64,000 nt of DNA from Cristatella mucedo. Its lineage: Eukaryota > Bryozoa > Phylactolaemata > Cristatellidae. Position numbers and translations under genes: made by a program. Below, in pieces: positions 38,201-45,462 of the stretch. Under the pieces are notes generated by a model. The model was not told where the DNA came from. It ran no database searches and saw only the letters and a program-made list of their open reading frames with translations. The DNA is taken from NCBI GenBank assembly GCA_009760855.2, contig WPIO01000032.1:3605001-3669000 (forward strand). The letters are read 5' to 3'. Numbering within the stretch: the first letter of the stretch is position 1; each line of letters starts with the position of its first letter.

Positions 38201-38726
38201 TGTGTTCTTGCTTGCCATGGTTTTCTGTTGTACGCAGCTTTCTCTGAGCCACCTTCGGGCTGTTGGCTTCATGCATGCTCTATGCGCCGGCTTAGTGAGC
38301 TTGATTGTTTTTGTTGGACTTGGGTTTTTAGAGCATGCCTTGGACCGGTATGCACGATCGGATAGTTGCTTACACTTCCAGTTATGCACGGTGATGGGGC
38401 TCCTTGCCTGTGCAGGCACCGTTGTTCCGGGATCTTTTCTGCCGTGAACGTTGTCGTGTTTGTTATTGCTGTGTTTCAAACAGTCGTTTTGTATATGCGT
38501 TGCTCTTGACCCCCTCACAGCAGAGCCACAGGCTGCCTACCCATCAGCTGTTTATGTGCCCTCTGCTGTGTCATCCATGGCTTCATGCTTGCCTGTTTTA
38601 GGTTACGTACTTCACATTGTCTTATGTTTCCACAGACTCACCAGTGCTACAAATATCGAGTACCGGGAGGTCTACAAGCAGGAACTTGATGCGTTTGCCG
38701 GCTTTCTTCCACTCTTCAGGATTTGA
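14146..38726 (+). CDS. fng: Fringe, O-fucosylpeptide beta-1,3-N-acetylglucosaminyltransferase, ten exons
   Basis: Exons: 14146-14541, 14897-14948, 16839-16881, 18447-18506, 27997-28141, 28894-28982, 29136-29206, 36117-36211, 37767-37873 and 38636-38726. Joined length is 1149 nt (382 residues) and all phases agree. Fringe acts in the Golgi, adding GlcNAc to O-fucose on Notch EGF repeats and changing ligand choice. Residues 10-25 form a signal-anchor. Catalytic-domain marks in order: [74 protein letters not shown], with the metal-binding DDD at 190-192; [28 protein letters not shown], whose Asp is the proposed base; HSHLEGL (300-306); and [10 protein letters not shown]. The last exon is the weakest part because the usual HC-L-P tail is absent. 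Confidence 0.94.
14897..14948 (+). CDS. fng: Fringe exon 2
   Basis: It follows GCTTTTCAG and reads [18 protein letters not shown], equivalent to the vertebrate FIFTDGEDEAL strand. It ends in phase 1 at GCA G|GTACGT. Confidence 0.92.
15765..16000 (+). repeat. L2/CR1-like LINE, degraded 3' end
   Basis: A diverged 3' UTR, then AAAGTGCCTAGAAAGAGATC and a GGTGCTATGGAAA end followed by a T-run. It lies in Fringe intron 2. The rest of that intron (14949-16838) shows no other feature. Confidence 0.65.
16839..16881 (+). CDS. fng: Fringe exon 3, a 43-nt exon
   Basis: The acceptor is a long T-tract ending CTAG. It encodes [14 protein letters not shown] plus two bases of Arg, equivalent to the vertebrate VVITNCSAAHSR segment with its Cys. 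The donor is AG|GTAAGC, phase 2. Confidence 0.92.
17103..17243. repeat. CT-rich microsatellite
   Basis: An irregular TTACTCTC/TGTCTC block leads into a pure (CT)n run from about 17182 to 17243, in Fringe intron 3. The long Leu/Ser open frames over it are artefacts of the repeat. Confidence 0.92.
18160..18335 (+). repeat. tRNA-derived SINE, family B
   Basis: The head GATGAGCCGTGATGGCACAC carries an A-box-like segment. It has an internal palindromic stem (CACGACCTCGG-CCGAGGTCGTGG) with the B box GTGGGTTCGATTCC, then a body containing GCCGTAAAGGCTCTTCTGTC and a GAGGCTGTTTAATCAGCTAG end. It sits 110 bp before Fringe exon 4. Other copies are at 29.4, 49.2 and 59.7-60.0 kb. Confidence 0.85.
18447..18506 (+). 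CDS. fng: Fringe exon 4, a 60-nt exon
   Basis: It follows TATATTCGTAG. It encodes [19 protein letters not shown], matching the vertebrate RQALSCKMAVEYDRF region with the conserved LSCK. It ends in phase 2 at AAA AG|GTTAGA. Confidence 0.92.
18725..18835 (+). repeat. Partial SINE family B body
   Basis: The stretch GGTTCCTCTGCTGCTATGCA and GGGGCTGTTGAATAAGCTAA resembles the 3' half of the family B SINE. The head is lost. Confidence 0.5.
19165..19344. mobile_element. SPIN-type hAT MITE, 180 bp
   Basis: It begins CAGTGGTTCTCAACCTTCCT and ends CCACAGGTTGAGAACCCCTG, the terminal inverted repeats of the SPIN (SPACE INVADERS) hAT family. Internal GCGACCCTTTAACACAGTTC and AAAGGGGTCGCGACCC also match SPIN as I know it. 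Flanking 8-mers CTCTAATA (19157-19164) and CTCTAATG (19345-19352) match at 7 of 8 positions, as expected for a hAT target duplication. There is no transposase, so it was mobilised in trans. It lies in Fringe intron 4. Confidence 0.92.
19370..20094 (-). mobile_element. L2/CR1-like LINE, 3' part of a split older copy
   Basis: The reverse strand reads [20 protein letters not shown], then [20 protein letters not shown] and on to the conserved 3' UTR and TAATAATG tail. Its frame (19651-20052) is open for 133 residues. Its upstream part continues at 20791-20990, separated by a second LINE inserted in the opposite direction. Confidence 0.88.
20095..20790 (+). mobile_element. L2/CR1-like LINE inserted into the older copy
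   Basis: 5'-truncated at the codons for [17 protein letters not shown] read out of frame. The true frame (20164-20559) gives [20 protein letters not shown] through AFSGSL. It ends with the family 3' end and (ATT)n. A short TAAA at both edges may be the target duplication. Confidence 0.85.
20791..20990 (-). mobile_element. L2/CR1-like LINE, 5' part of the split older copy
   Basis: The reverse strand encodes [40 protein letters not shown] and KTWACL. The latter joins directly to the DKDT-type codons at 20.09 kb once the inserted copy is removed. Confidence 0.85.
21030..21480 (+). mobile_element. Second LINE family, RT C-terminal fragment
   Basis: Broken frames encode [32 protein letters not shown] and DNKLAVPLL-type sequence. 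A better copy at 32.6-33.2 kb retains [15 protein letters not shown]. It is related to but distinct from the main L2/CR1-like family. Confidence 0.65.
22440..23515 (+). mobile_element. L2/CR1-like LINE, decayed copy
   Basis: Remnants of the RT palm ([15 protein letters not shown]), then diverged versions of the [15 protein letters not shown] and WNS blocks, then a tail AGTACCCAGAAAGAGATTGT and (ATT)n. Many stops and frameshifts. The first part carries a 48-bp direct duplication. Confidence 0.7.
23520..25490. other. Fringe intron 4 interior, mostly featureless
   Basis: Apart from the palindrome at 24849-24890 I recognise no gene or element. Open frames here are short and lack motifs. Confidence 0.5.
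24849..24890. repeat. 42-bp perfect palindrome
   Basis: The 21-base half AGCTCAAGGAGTCCTTGGG-AT is followed with no spacer by its exact reverse complement. Allowing one unpaired base, the outer GGT/ACC also pairs. It can form a spacer-less cruciform or hairpin. It lies in Fringe intron 4. Confidence 0.97.
25500..26665 (+). mobile_element. L2/CR1-like LINE, best-preserved RT fragment
   Basis: From 25500 the frame reads [20 protein letters not shown], with the RT catalytic [40 protein letters not shown] and [20 protein letters not shown] follow. A TGA at about 25888 and later frameshifts break it before [14 protein letters not shown]. The 3' UTR carries a 42-bp direct duplication (26516-26599) and ends in the standard 3' end and (ATT)n. 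It lies in Fringe intron 4. Confidence 0.92.
26670..27996. other. Fringe intron 4, 3' part, no feature seen
   Basis: No recognisable gene or element. The stretch ends with the exon 5 acceptor. Confidence 0.5.
27997..28141 (+). CDS. fng: Fringe exon 5: catalytic DDD exon
   Basis: The acceptor is CATGCTTTCAG, after a 9.5-kb intron. It reads [20 protein letters not shown], then [20 protein letters not shown]. The DDD is the nucleotide-sugar/metal-binding motif. The donor AAG|GTGATC is weak, but its phase 0 fits exon 6. Confidence 0.96.
28894..28982 (+). CDS. fng: Fringe exon 6: WFATGGAGF exon
   Basis: The acceptor is TATGTTTCAG. It encodes [20 protein letters not shown] and [10 protein letters not shown], the glycosyltransferase family 31 GGAG block. 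It ends in phase 2 at GA|GTAAGT. Confidence 0.96.
29136..29206 (+). CDS. fng: Fringe exon 7: LPDD exon
   Basis: The acceptor is TTGGCTTTGTAG. It reads [20 protein letters not shown] followed by YIV, including the acidic LPDD motif that supplies the proposed general base. It ends in phase 1 at GTG T|GTGAGT. Confidence 0.95.
29428..29600 (+). repeat. tRNA-derived SINE, family B
   Basis: It has GAGCCGTGATTGCACATTAG, a B box (GTGGTTTCGAATCC), GCCGTAATGGCTCGTCTGTC and AGGCTGTTAGATCAGCTAG. It lies in Fringe intron 7, 220 bp after exon 7. Confidence 0.85.
30390..30525 (-). repeat. tRNA-derived SINE, family A
   Basis: The reverse strand reads an A-box region with TTAAGGTGCTCACCCCGACC, B box GTGAGCTCGAGCCCC, then the AGAGATTTGAAGCTCTCTTA-type tail. 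An AT-rich end follows. Confidence 0.8.
31143..31290 (+). repeat. tRNA-derived SINE, family A
   Basis: A box GGCCCAGTGATTAAGGTGC, B box GTGGGCTCAGGCCC, tail AGAGATTAATTTCTCTTAGG and GTGCTATACAAATG. A 25-30 bp insertion separates the two boxes relative to the 8943 copy. The 47285 copy has a similar insertion. Confidence 0.8.
31374..31495 (+). repeat. tRNA-derived SINE, family A
   Basis: A diverged A box, B box GTGGGCTCGAGC, then GCGCCTGGATAGAGATTAAG and a GGTGCTATGCAAATG end. It is a direct-repeat neighbour of the 31143 copy. Confidence 0.75.
32223..32426 (-). pseudogene. Possible retropepsin-like fragment of an LTR retroelement
   Basis: The reverse strand encodes [17 protein letters not shown], resembling the D-S/T-G-A active-site loop of retroviral-type aspartic proteases (here DAGA). 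The frame is short and no RT, RNase H or integrase is next to it. Chance similarity is possible. Confidence 0.3.
32640..33160 (+). mobile_element. Second LINE family, RT fragments
   Basis: [16 protein letters not shown] resembles the RT motif LLDLS-AFDTVDH. After a gap, [38 protein letters not shown] and [17 protein letters not shown] follow. The copy is interrupted and internally deleted. Confidence 0.7.
33270..34180 (+). mobile_element. L2/CR1-like LINE, decayed copy
   Basis: It begins with a QRSVLGPL-type RT block, then a degraded LADD region, KLNDDN- and [14 protein letters not shown]-type codons, ALIGNing in broken frames with the 25.5-kb copy. The tail is AAGTGCGTAGAAAGATTTAG and (ATT)n. 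Confidence 0.7.
34200..34400 (+). mobile_element. LINE RT fragment
   Basis: It encodes [14 protein letters not shown] followed by a NRFQARSS-like segment, the RT motif around AFDTVDH---L--L. Short and frame-broken. Confidence 0.6.
34400..36116. other. Fringe intron 7, 3' part
   Basis: Possible LINE-like codons near 35.3-35.4 kb ([13 protein letters not shown]), too weak to define an element. Otherwise nothing recognised before the exon 8 acceptor. Confidence 0.4.
36117..36211 (+). CDS. fng: Fringe exon 8: HSHLE exon
   Basis: The acceptor is CTCACTTTTTTCTAG. It encodes [20 protein letters not shown], then [16 protein letters not shown] is strongly conserved in Fringe. The donor is CAG|GTTTGT, phase 0. 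Confidence 0.94.
36212..37766. other. Fringe intron 8, no feature seen
   Basis: No recognisable gene or repeat in this 1.55-kb intron. The following intron 9 (37874-38635) is likewise featureless. Confidence 0.5.
37767..37873 (+). CDS. fng: Fringe exon 9
   Basis: It follows TTTTCGGCTGCAG. It encodes [20 protein letters not shown] and ends in DDPTR, matching the vertebrate VTLSYGMFENK---V-V-----DPTRF block. The donor is CG|GTAGGT, phase 2. Confidence 0.93.
38636..38726 (+). CDS. fng: Fringe exon 10, proposed C-terminus
   Basis: The acceptor CTTATGTTTCCACAG is good and the phase fits. It encodes [20 protein letters not shown] and AGFLPLFRI to TGA. It does not resemble the F-S-HC-L-P tail of other Fringes, so either the tail has diverged or the true terminal exon was missed. 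Confidence 0.5.
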
Positions 38727-39292
38727 ACGCGCTGTACAGCCTAGGGCTTTTATTTTTGCTGAATTCAATAAGGTTGAACTGGTTCCTCATGCCGGTACCA
38801 GGCTGGCTTTCTTATACCGGTTTGCAGTCCATGCTACCTTTGTTGAGTGATTTTTATGGGCTTAAGTCATCAAGAGAAGTTTGTATTAGTTGACTGCAAC
38901 TTTACAGTATGTGCAGCTTATTCGGAATGAGGTTTGGTTTTCTCAACCTTCCCCCCCCCCGATCGATTGCTCTGGTGAGCTGTCTGTACCTGTATGGGCA
39001 TCTTCATAGCTCCACCCAAAAACTCCCCGACCTCCACTGTCTAGAGTTTATAATGCTACTAGATTGAAGCAGTCCAATTTGGCCCCCCCCTCCACTAGTC
39101 CTAGCTGGATTCGCTGGCTATTTATGAGCTTTGTTGCTTAATAGGTAATTGCTGTATACCAATAGTCGTTCAGTATATGTATGCATTTATATTCTCCTTT
39201 TGGGGATTTTTAGTATGTGTTCTATTGAACACGTCTGTAGTAAATTAATAGTTATCGGGATCCATATGTTGATGCAAATATTATGGAACTCG

Positions 39293-39298
39293 AATAAA
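39293..39298 (+). terminator. Candidate polyadenylation signal of Fringe
   Basis: AATAAA about 570 bp after the proposed stop codon, followed by T-rich and TG-rich sequence. Confidence 0.45.
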
Positions 39299-39599
39299 TG
39301 CAGTTTATTGTTGAATTGATGATACAAAACAAAGCCATTTAATTTCTACCGGAACTGATGTGCCCACCTGGTAAGCTTGCTTGCTTGCAGCTGCTTATCA
39401 AAAAGGCTTCTGATTGTTATGTCTCATCCAGCATCGAATGGTAACTCGCAGAAGCAACGTCATATATTGGCTGACTGATCGTAGCCTTTCTCACTCTTGT
39501 GCCGAGGAATGCCCGGAGTATGCGATCCATTGAAATATCGAATGCAAACGTGTACAAACGCGAATGTTGGCTCGACTAGAGATGTTTTCAGAGTCAATG

Positions 39600-40105
39600 T
39601 GGATATATTATAAGCACTCTCAGATCTCACCACTTCTTGCCGACCTGCAATGGTTCCCAGTCAAGCAGCACATCGACTTCAAGGTTTTGTCACTCACTTT
39701 TACGTCCCTTCTTTCTCTTTCTCGAGTCTACCTATCAGATCCTCTCCCCCACCAGGCTAAGCATCGTACCACCTGCTTTTCTGAATCTAATTGTTTACCT
39801 ATACCTTAAAAACCTTGATTAGCTGTACGTTTAAAACGAAACTAAAAACGCATCAATTTATCACAGCATTTAGGGTCCCTATGATGTGTTCTTTATGTGC
39901 TTATGGGTGCTGACACTGCATGCTGCCACCAACCATACTGGCATGCTGACCCTGTACATGCTGCCACTAACCATGTTATTCTTGTTGTTTATTGAGCATG
40001 CTACTACTAACTATTAAATCGTGCTTCCTTTGCAGCAAATGTAAGATGCCTAGAACGAGATCGAATTCTCTGGGGGCACTAAATAAAGTGTATTATTACT
40101 ATTCT
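39600..40105 (+). mobile_element. L2/CR1-like LINE, 3' end
   Basis: ISPLLADLQWFPVKQHIDFK, then [18 protein letters not shown], followed after a deletion by the 3' UTR and AGATGCCTAGAACGAGATCG end with a (TTA)n tail. Confidence 0.85.
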
Positions 40106-40282
40106 CGTTCTCAATTAAGCACAGCATTTCTACCGGTCAGCTTCTACTTGCAAACTGCTTAATCAGATGCTTCAGACACAGTGTTTAAAAACCAATATGT
40201 AGGCCATCATAGTGTACAAAAAGGACTGTTGCAGCATCTGCGCTAATGTCCTTAGGTCATAAGCACAGTGCCGGTAATGGTG

Positions 40283-40591
40283 CTAATCCAAACCGACGCC
40301 TAATAAATATCGGTGAAGCTGCAGCCGCGACACACGATGGTATACCGGTGGTAATGGAATGCGGCAGCACTGGAAAGTGCTCATACCTTTAGGTAATAAG
40401 TCTATATCCGTGGTGTAGAACAGTTTTTTCGACATTGACCGACGGTAGCCGGCATCCAACGCCAGCTTGTGGGCTATATACATGCAGGATCTGTGCCCAG
40501 AGCATCGCTGAACTGCCGACCGGCGAGACACTTGCTCAAATGCTGGGGCTGACAAGTCAAGCTGTTCGTGCTTGCCTAACCAGCTGAGCAA
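40283..40591 (-). other. Unidentified coding-like remnant, copy A
   Basis: The reverse strand reads MYIAHKLALDAGYRRSMSKK, LFYTTDIDLLPKG and FQCCRIPLPPVYHRV. A diverged relative lies at 43985-44125. The two differ mostly at third codon positions and keep RR, YATD/YTTD, LL, G, C and RVPIP/RIPLP, which suggests former or present protein coding. I do not recognise the family. Confidence 0.4.
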
Positions 40592-40619
40592 ATGAAATTC
40601 AGCAGAGGAAGTGTAGGGT

Positions 40620-41000
40620 AGGCAATGCCGGCTTACTACGCGAGCACGGATTGCTGTTAGATGATTGTGCCGCTTACGCCGTGACCTCCTGACACGCCTC
40701 AGTCTCGTTCGAAGTTATCTTCGGTTAAGGACCGGATCGTTCACATTTGAAGCACCTTGACTGTTCTGCTCCCTATAGTGGATTATAACGTTCTGCATCA
40801 TAAAATTCTTCAGTCCTCCTGTATTCAGCCAATTCTAAAAGATGTAGATGCTTGGTTAATGAAAAGATAAACTGAAATGCATTTTCACATTCTTTACACG
40901 ATTGCTCATCCTCTAGTAGTCTTGGACACTGGCAGATCTCGCGAGGGCATCGTATCCCCCATTAGTCCCTCAAATACCTAGACAAGAGTACGGCAGCCAA
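40620..41000. other. Intergenic, no feature seen
   Basis: No motif or repeat recognised. Confidence 0.5.
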
Positions 41001-41560
41001 GCAAGTTAATGCGTTTGTGACGTCCTGTCTAGATAACTGCTATTTGCATTATTCACGACTCCTGCCTGTACCACTAATCGACTGCAGCAGGTGTGAAACT
41101 CCTTTTTTGGCAAACGGGTCGCTTGCACCAGATTACCTATCCTTGCTCCTCTAGAACCATCTACTCTTCGGCTTCTAGTCGTCTTGCCATTCCTAGGTCT
41201 GAACTGATATCTTTCGGCGATAGGGCCTTCAGTTCATGTACACCGAAAGTCGGGAAGTTGCTTCCGGCTTCTGCCACCACCTGCATTGACTTGGCATCTT
41301 TTTAAATCTCAGGTAAGACTCATCTGTTCTGCCCACTGAGCTTGCTTTTCCGCTGTGTTTTCGAGCTAACCAGAGGGTGGTCCAATTCATCTTACTAACC
41401 AAGGGCTCCTCTAACCAGCAACCCTGAGTGTTTTCTTGCGTTCTTTTTGCATGATTGTCTGGGCACGATACCTCGCTCGTGCCGAAGTTGCCAAGCACCT
41501 GCAGAGAGATGGTTCTCTTATCACGCTATACAAATGGTATTATTATTATTATTATAACAA
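41000..41560 (+). mobile_element. L2/CR1-like LINE, diverged 3' end
   Basis: Codons for [20 protein letters not shown] followed by a degraded C-terminus, then CAGAGAGATGGTTCTCTTAT, an ACGCTATACAAATG end and (ATT)n. It represents a more distant subfamily. Confidence 0.65.
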
Positions 41561-41569
41561 CAGAAAGCG

Positions 41570-42670
41570 TGCTCTCCTGACTCGCAAGCTTTTAGGCAGC
41601 AGTAACGCCGACCGATCACTTACAATAGAAAGCATGAACGGGACGACCAACGCAATACGGTAGGAAGAGGAGTCTAGGGCGCCTCAGCCCCGGGGGTCCT
41701 CAGGCTGAAGAAGCGGTGCCCTGGTGCCCCCAAGTAAACATCGAGACCCCTTCTCCAAGGTAACTTCAGAGTCAGCTTCCAGTAGAGGTCTCGAAATGGA
41801 GAAACACATTTGGTTTTGGCTGAGTGAGTTGAACGGGGCTCCGGACTTGAAAGTTCTTCTGAAACGGAGGAGAGCAACTTCTTGCAAGAGCTAAAAAGTC
41901 TTTCCGGGTAGGTTTCCGAGCGAGTACCCGGACATTGGGTTAGACTCCTCAAGCTCGAGTTCTTGCCCCTTATTCCGTAATTTGGTTACGCATTTGGAAA
42001 TATGGCTACCGCTTGCTTTGGCACTAGGAACCCGGATGTTCCAAATTGCAGTGCCTGCTCTTCCTCGCAGAACTCGTGGAAGACATTCTGAATATCGATG
42101 TCTCCGACAGCTTGCGCACTGTGCGCTCGCTAACTTCACGCCTTGACGGCGATAGCTTGAGGATCATTTGTTTCGGCTTGCTACCAGCCTTTAGTTTTCT
42201 GTCACTAGGGTCTGCGAAGGTTAGCTTATTTGGGAAAAGGCACTACTAATCCATCCAACTTCGGCAGCAGCTCTAGCCGCCTCAAATGGGGAAACCAAAC
42301 ACCTGAATCTCAACCTATGCGTCGGGACGCCTAACGAGCTTTAAATTGCGAACTATCGGTTTCGCTTGCACAACGTGCTATTCTTAACCTCCAAACCTCA
42401 AATGCGAAATCGCAAAATCACGCTAAACGAATACTTACCAATAGAATGTGCATTTTTGGACTGTCAGTATATGTGCCTGTCGTCGTAAAACCTGAGAAGA
42501 GCAGCAGCGACATCAGCTGCGGCCGCCATACTGCGGCGGCGATTCTTCGCGATTGAGTCAGCATAATTCAGGGCATTCACCTTTGTATATACTACATATA
42601 TGCGTGTGCATATTAATTAGTACTATGCGCACATATGAACGCACACGCCCTCCCTTTGCTGTGGTCTGGC
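41570..42670. other. Intergenic, no gene resolved
   Basis: Short open frames on both strands at 41.67-42.25 kb, such as FLAELVEDILNIDVSDSLRT on the + strand, have no recognised domain. I saw no splice pattern that would assemble them. Confidence 0.35.
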
Positions 42671-42674
42671 TCTC

Positions 42675-43053
42675 AAGCAGGACCTAGTCATCAGCGGCAC
42701 TGATTTGGTAATCGTGGATGTGACTGTGCCGTTTGACATTAGCGGGGATGCTCTGATTATGGCGGCCCGGAACAAGACCGATAAATATGCAGCCATTGCC
42801 CGGTCTTTCCTGACCGCTGGCTACCGGTCGGCAGTGGCGGTGCCCTTCGTGGTTGGGACTCTCGGCAGCAGGCGGCCAACAATGAAGCTTGTCTGGCTGA
42901 TCTCGGCATCCCACGCGCGGAAAGGACGGCTTTAAGGCGGCACTGCGTCTCTGACGCCATTACCGGCTCGGAAGCCGTGCGGTCCCTGTTCCTGAATCGT
43001 AAGGCCCGGATAGCAAGCTTGACCCCGGCAGGACTGGGCACCGCCGGCTAATT
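42675..43053 (+). pseudogene. R2-type non-LTR retrotransposon, restriction-like endonuclease domain fragment
   Basis: It reads LKQDLVISGTDLVIVDVTVP, FDISGDALIMAARNKTDKYA and AVAVPFVVGTLGSRRPT. This is the DLV---VDVTVPFE---L--A---K--KY pattern of the PD-(D/E)XK endonuclease of R2/R4-type elements. A one-base shift near 42880 leads to ACLADLGIPRAERTALRRHC and a TAA at about 43051. No RT or zinc-finger region is found beside it. Confidence 0.72.
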
Positions 43054-43086
43054 TATATATATATACCAGTAAAAAATCTTTTTCTC

Positions 43087-43108
43087 GCTAATGTAAACAT
43101 ACAAGTAC

Positions 43109-43166
<58 letters not shown>

Positions 43167-43188
43167 GTACTTGTATGTTTACATTAGC
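43087..43188. repeat. Foldback repeat with (AT)n core
   Basis: The 25-bp arm GCTAATGTAAACATACAAGT-ACGTG (43087-43111) is repeated exactly inverted at 43164-43188. The core is an (AT)n run followed by (AC)n. The whole could fold as one long hairpin. Confidence 0.93.
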
Positions 43189-43189
43189 G

Positions 43190-43980
43190 CTGTCGAATAG
43201 CTTTTCCATTATTAAGCCAATTACGAATGCCTGACCAACTAGCTCCAGCTATAGCGTGCAACTCGGTTAGAATCCCAAAGTACTACTCACTCACTATCAA
43301 CCGAGTTGGGCTTTTTATATCAGCTAATAATAGATTTTTTGACATACTTGGTTCTTAGGCATTATAATTCAGTAACCTGTAGTAATCTCGAGCATTTTCG
43401 AAAATCGAACCGTTTTTGGATGCATACGCTCGGATGCAAAGTTTTGTGCGTGTACAACTAGACTACCTATTTGAGCTCGTCAAAAAAATATGTTGCAGAT
43501 CAATTCTAGCGCTCAATAAAAAAAAATTCCACCAACGCGAGCGGCGCTTTGCCCAAGAGAGCGCACCAGGCAGTGCACCTGCGCGCGTAGCCCACGTGAG
43601 CGACGCGTGCGCAACAACCATTGGCTGCATGGATTGCCATTTGCACGGCGGACCGAAGAGACCCTGCGACGCTTTCGCGGCTAGGATGTCCACCTTCCTG
43701 ACAGGCAGCTGCTGTAGCGGGCACTGGGATCTCGTTCATTCTTCCGGGCGTGCATCCAACGAGCGGGTGTACCGCAAAGCACTTAGCAATCTCCGTCGTA
43801 ACTACGCACGTGAATTCGCAGGGCGTCCACAGTTTTACACCTTCTGCCGGCGTACCGTTACAAACCGGGTGCAGAGACTTAACGCGTCGGCACATACCTC
43901 GATCGCAAATGAGGCGCCGGTACGGAAGCTAGTACCAACCGATGGCGCGCGACAAATACCGGTGACGCCCCGGTCCTCGT
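43190..43980. other. GC-rich open stretch of unknown nature
   Basis: A + strand frame of 188 codons (43416-43982) and long minus-strand frames overlap between 43.46 and 43.98 kb. None carries a recognised domain and GC content alone can explain them. It adjoins the unidentified remnant B. Confidence 0.3.
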
Positions 43981-43984
43981 AATC

Positions 43985-44125
43985 GCGGCTAGCGATTTGC
44001 AGGCACAGCACCGATGCACACAGGTATTATGACGGTATCGGAACGCGGAAGCAACGAAGAACGCCCTTACCTCGAGATAGCAATTCCATATCCGTAGCGT
44101 AGTATTTCTGACAGCGACGAATGAT
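43985..44125 (-). pseudogene. Unidentified coding-like remnant, copy B
   Basis: The reverse strand reads YWKPVIIRRCQKYYATDMEL, then LSRGKGVLRCFRVPIPS and a stop. It aligns with copy A at 40.28-40.59 kb through RR--K-YY-TD--LL--G----C-R-P-P, with a 9-base difference in length that keeps the frame. Confidence 0.4.
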
Positions 44126-44129
44126 TACA

Positions 44130-44790
44130 GGCTTCCAATACGTACGCCAACTCTCGCTCTCCTCAGCGGCCTGGAACGTAATCAGCTCAACTGCCAAGGT
44201 GCCAACTCCTATTACTTGGCTTCGGCTTTTATGCTGCCTTGGCTATAGATGTATTATTCATTTATTCATTTGTATAATTAATTTTTATAGCATCTGGATA
44301 TAGAACTTAACCACTGTGCAGGCGCAAATCGACTTAGCAGACCCGTGCCCCAAATTTTAAGGTAGAATGGCTCATTAAACGCAAAACAATGAACAAACTG
44401 AGCAGGCAGAGGCGTATCTTGAGAAAATGGCAACCGCGGCAAGCACTGAATTTACCAACCCTGTCCAAGCGTCTGCAGAATATATTTTAGACAAGTTTAC
44501 CTTAAAAATCTGCGAGTCAAACTCGCTAGCCTTTTAGTTAGCAAACCGATGCGAATGGGTTGACTGAGGCACCCGATGCAAGTCTTTCCAGTTTCTTCTC
44601 TTTACACACTGTAAGCAGAGCAAGGTAGCAAAGTCTGGCCTGACTCACGGAGGTTCTCGGATATAAAAGTGCGTGTTTCAACTTAAAGAATGAACTCTCG
44701 CAGCAGCCGATGGAAATCGTGAAGGTTAGCATTATTTCGATAGCGATGCTAAGATCAGGAAAGGCGAACTCATCTCCATACTGATCAAGA
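44130..44790. other. Intergenic, no feature seen
   Basis: AT-rich in places. Nothing recognised. Confidence 0.5.
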
Positions 44791-44794
44791 TGAT

Positions 44795-44890
44795 AATAAT
44801 GACAGTAGTAATAATAATACCTTGGTCATAGCGCCCTCAGGGAGCCCAATCTTTTTCTAGACACGTTACATTTACTGCAAGGAAGTACTA
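44795..44890 (-). repeat. L2/CR1-like LINE, 3' tail only
   Basis: (TAA)n followed by AGCGCCCTCAGGGAGCCCAA and a TTACATTTACTGCAAGGAA segment, the reversed family 3' end. Confidence 0.8.
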
Positions 44891-44899
44891 TCGAATGGT

Positions 44900-45419
44900 T
44901 AGTCTCGACATTCTTACGATGGTCCGATTAGGTAGCATAAAATTCGCAGAAATTTTCGCACTCCGCCGTTGAGGTCGTTTCTATTGGCCTCGCATTAGAG
45001 CCGCTAGACACCCGGATGTAACCGAGCCTTTCGGTCGTTTTTTATGAAGACGGTCGAGTTTGTTGCGAAGGCTGTCGAGTGTCCCCCCTCTTGTGGCTCT
45101 TTTAATTTCCTTCCCGGCTGTTAAGCCAGCCTCCGTCGATTTCCCAACCACCCTTTCGCTTCTTCGCCGGTGGCGCCTTTTAACTTCCGTGTCCCGTTCT
45201 CAATGGAGACCGAGTCCTTCGACGGATGAATAGCTAGCTGATCGACACTTCTTTTTTCCATTCGCAAAATCATCCTGGCTCGCTCAAAAAACTAGCAGTG
45301 TTCTCGAGCAGCGCGCGTTAAGCTGCGTCCGTCGATGTCTGCGCCTGTCTTCCTTCGCTAGTGGCTCGCGGAGGTACGTACACGTACTCGCCGCGACCCA
45401 AATTATCCAACCTATTGCC

Positions 45420-45462
<43 letters not shown>

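Noticed and set aside
43416-43982. 188-codon open frame as a gene
   Set aside because: GC-rich, with open frames on the opposite strand too, no domain, no promoter or polyadenylation signal, and no splice partner.
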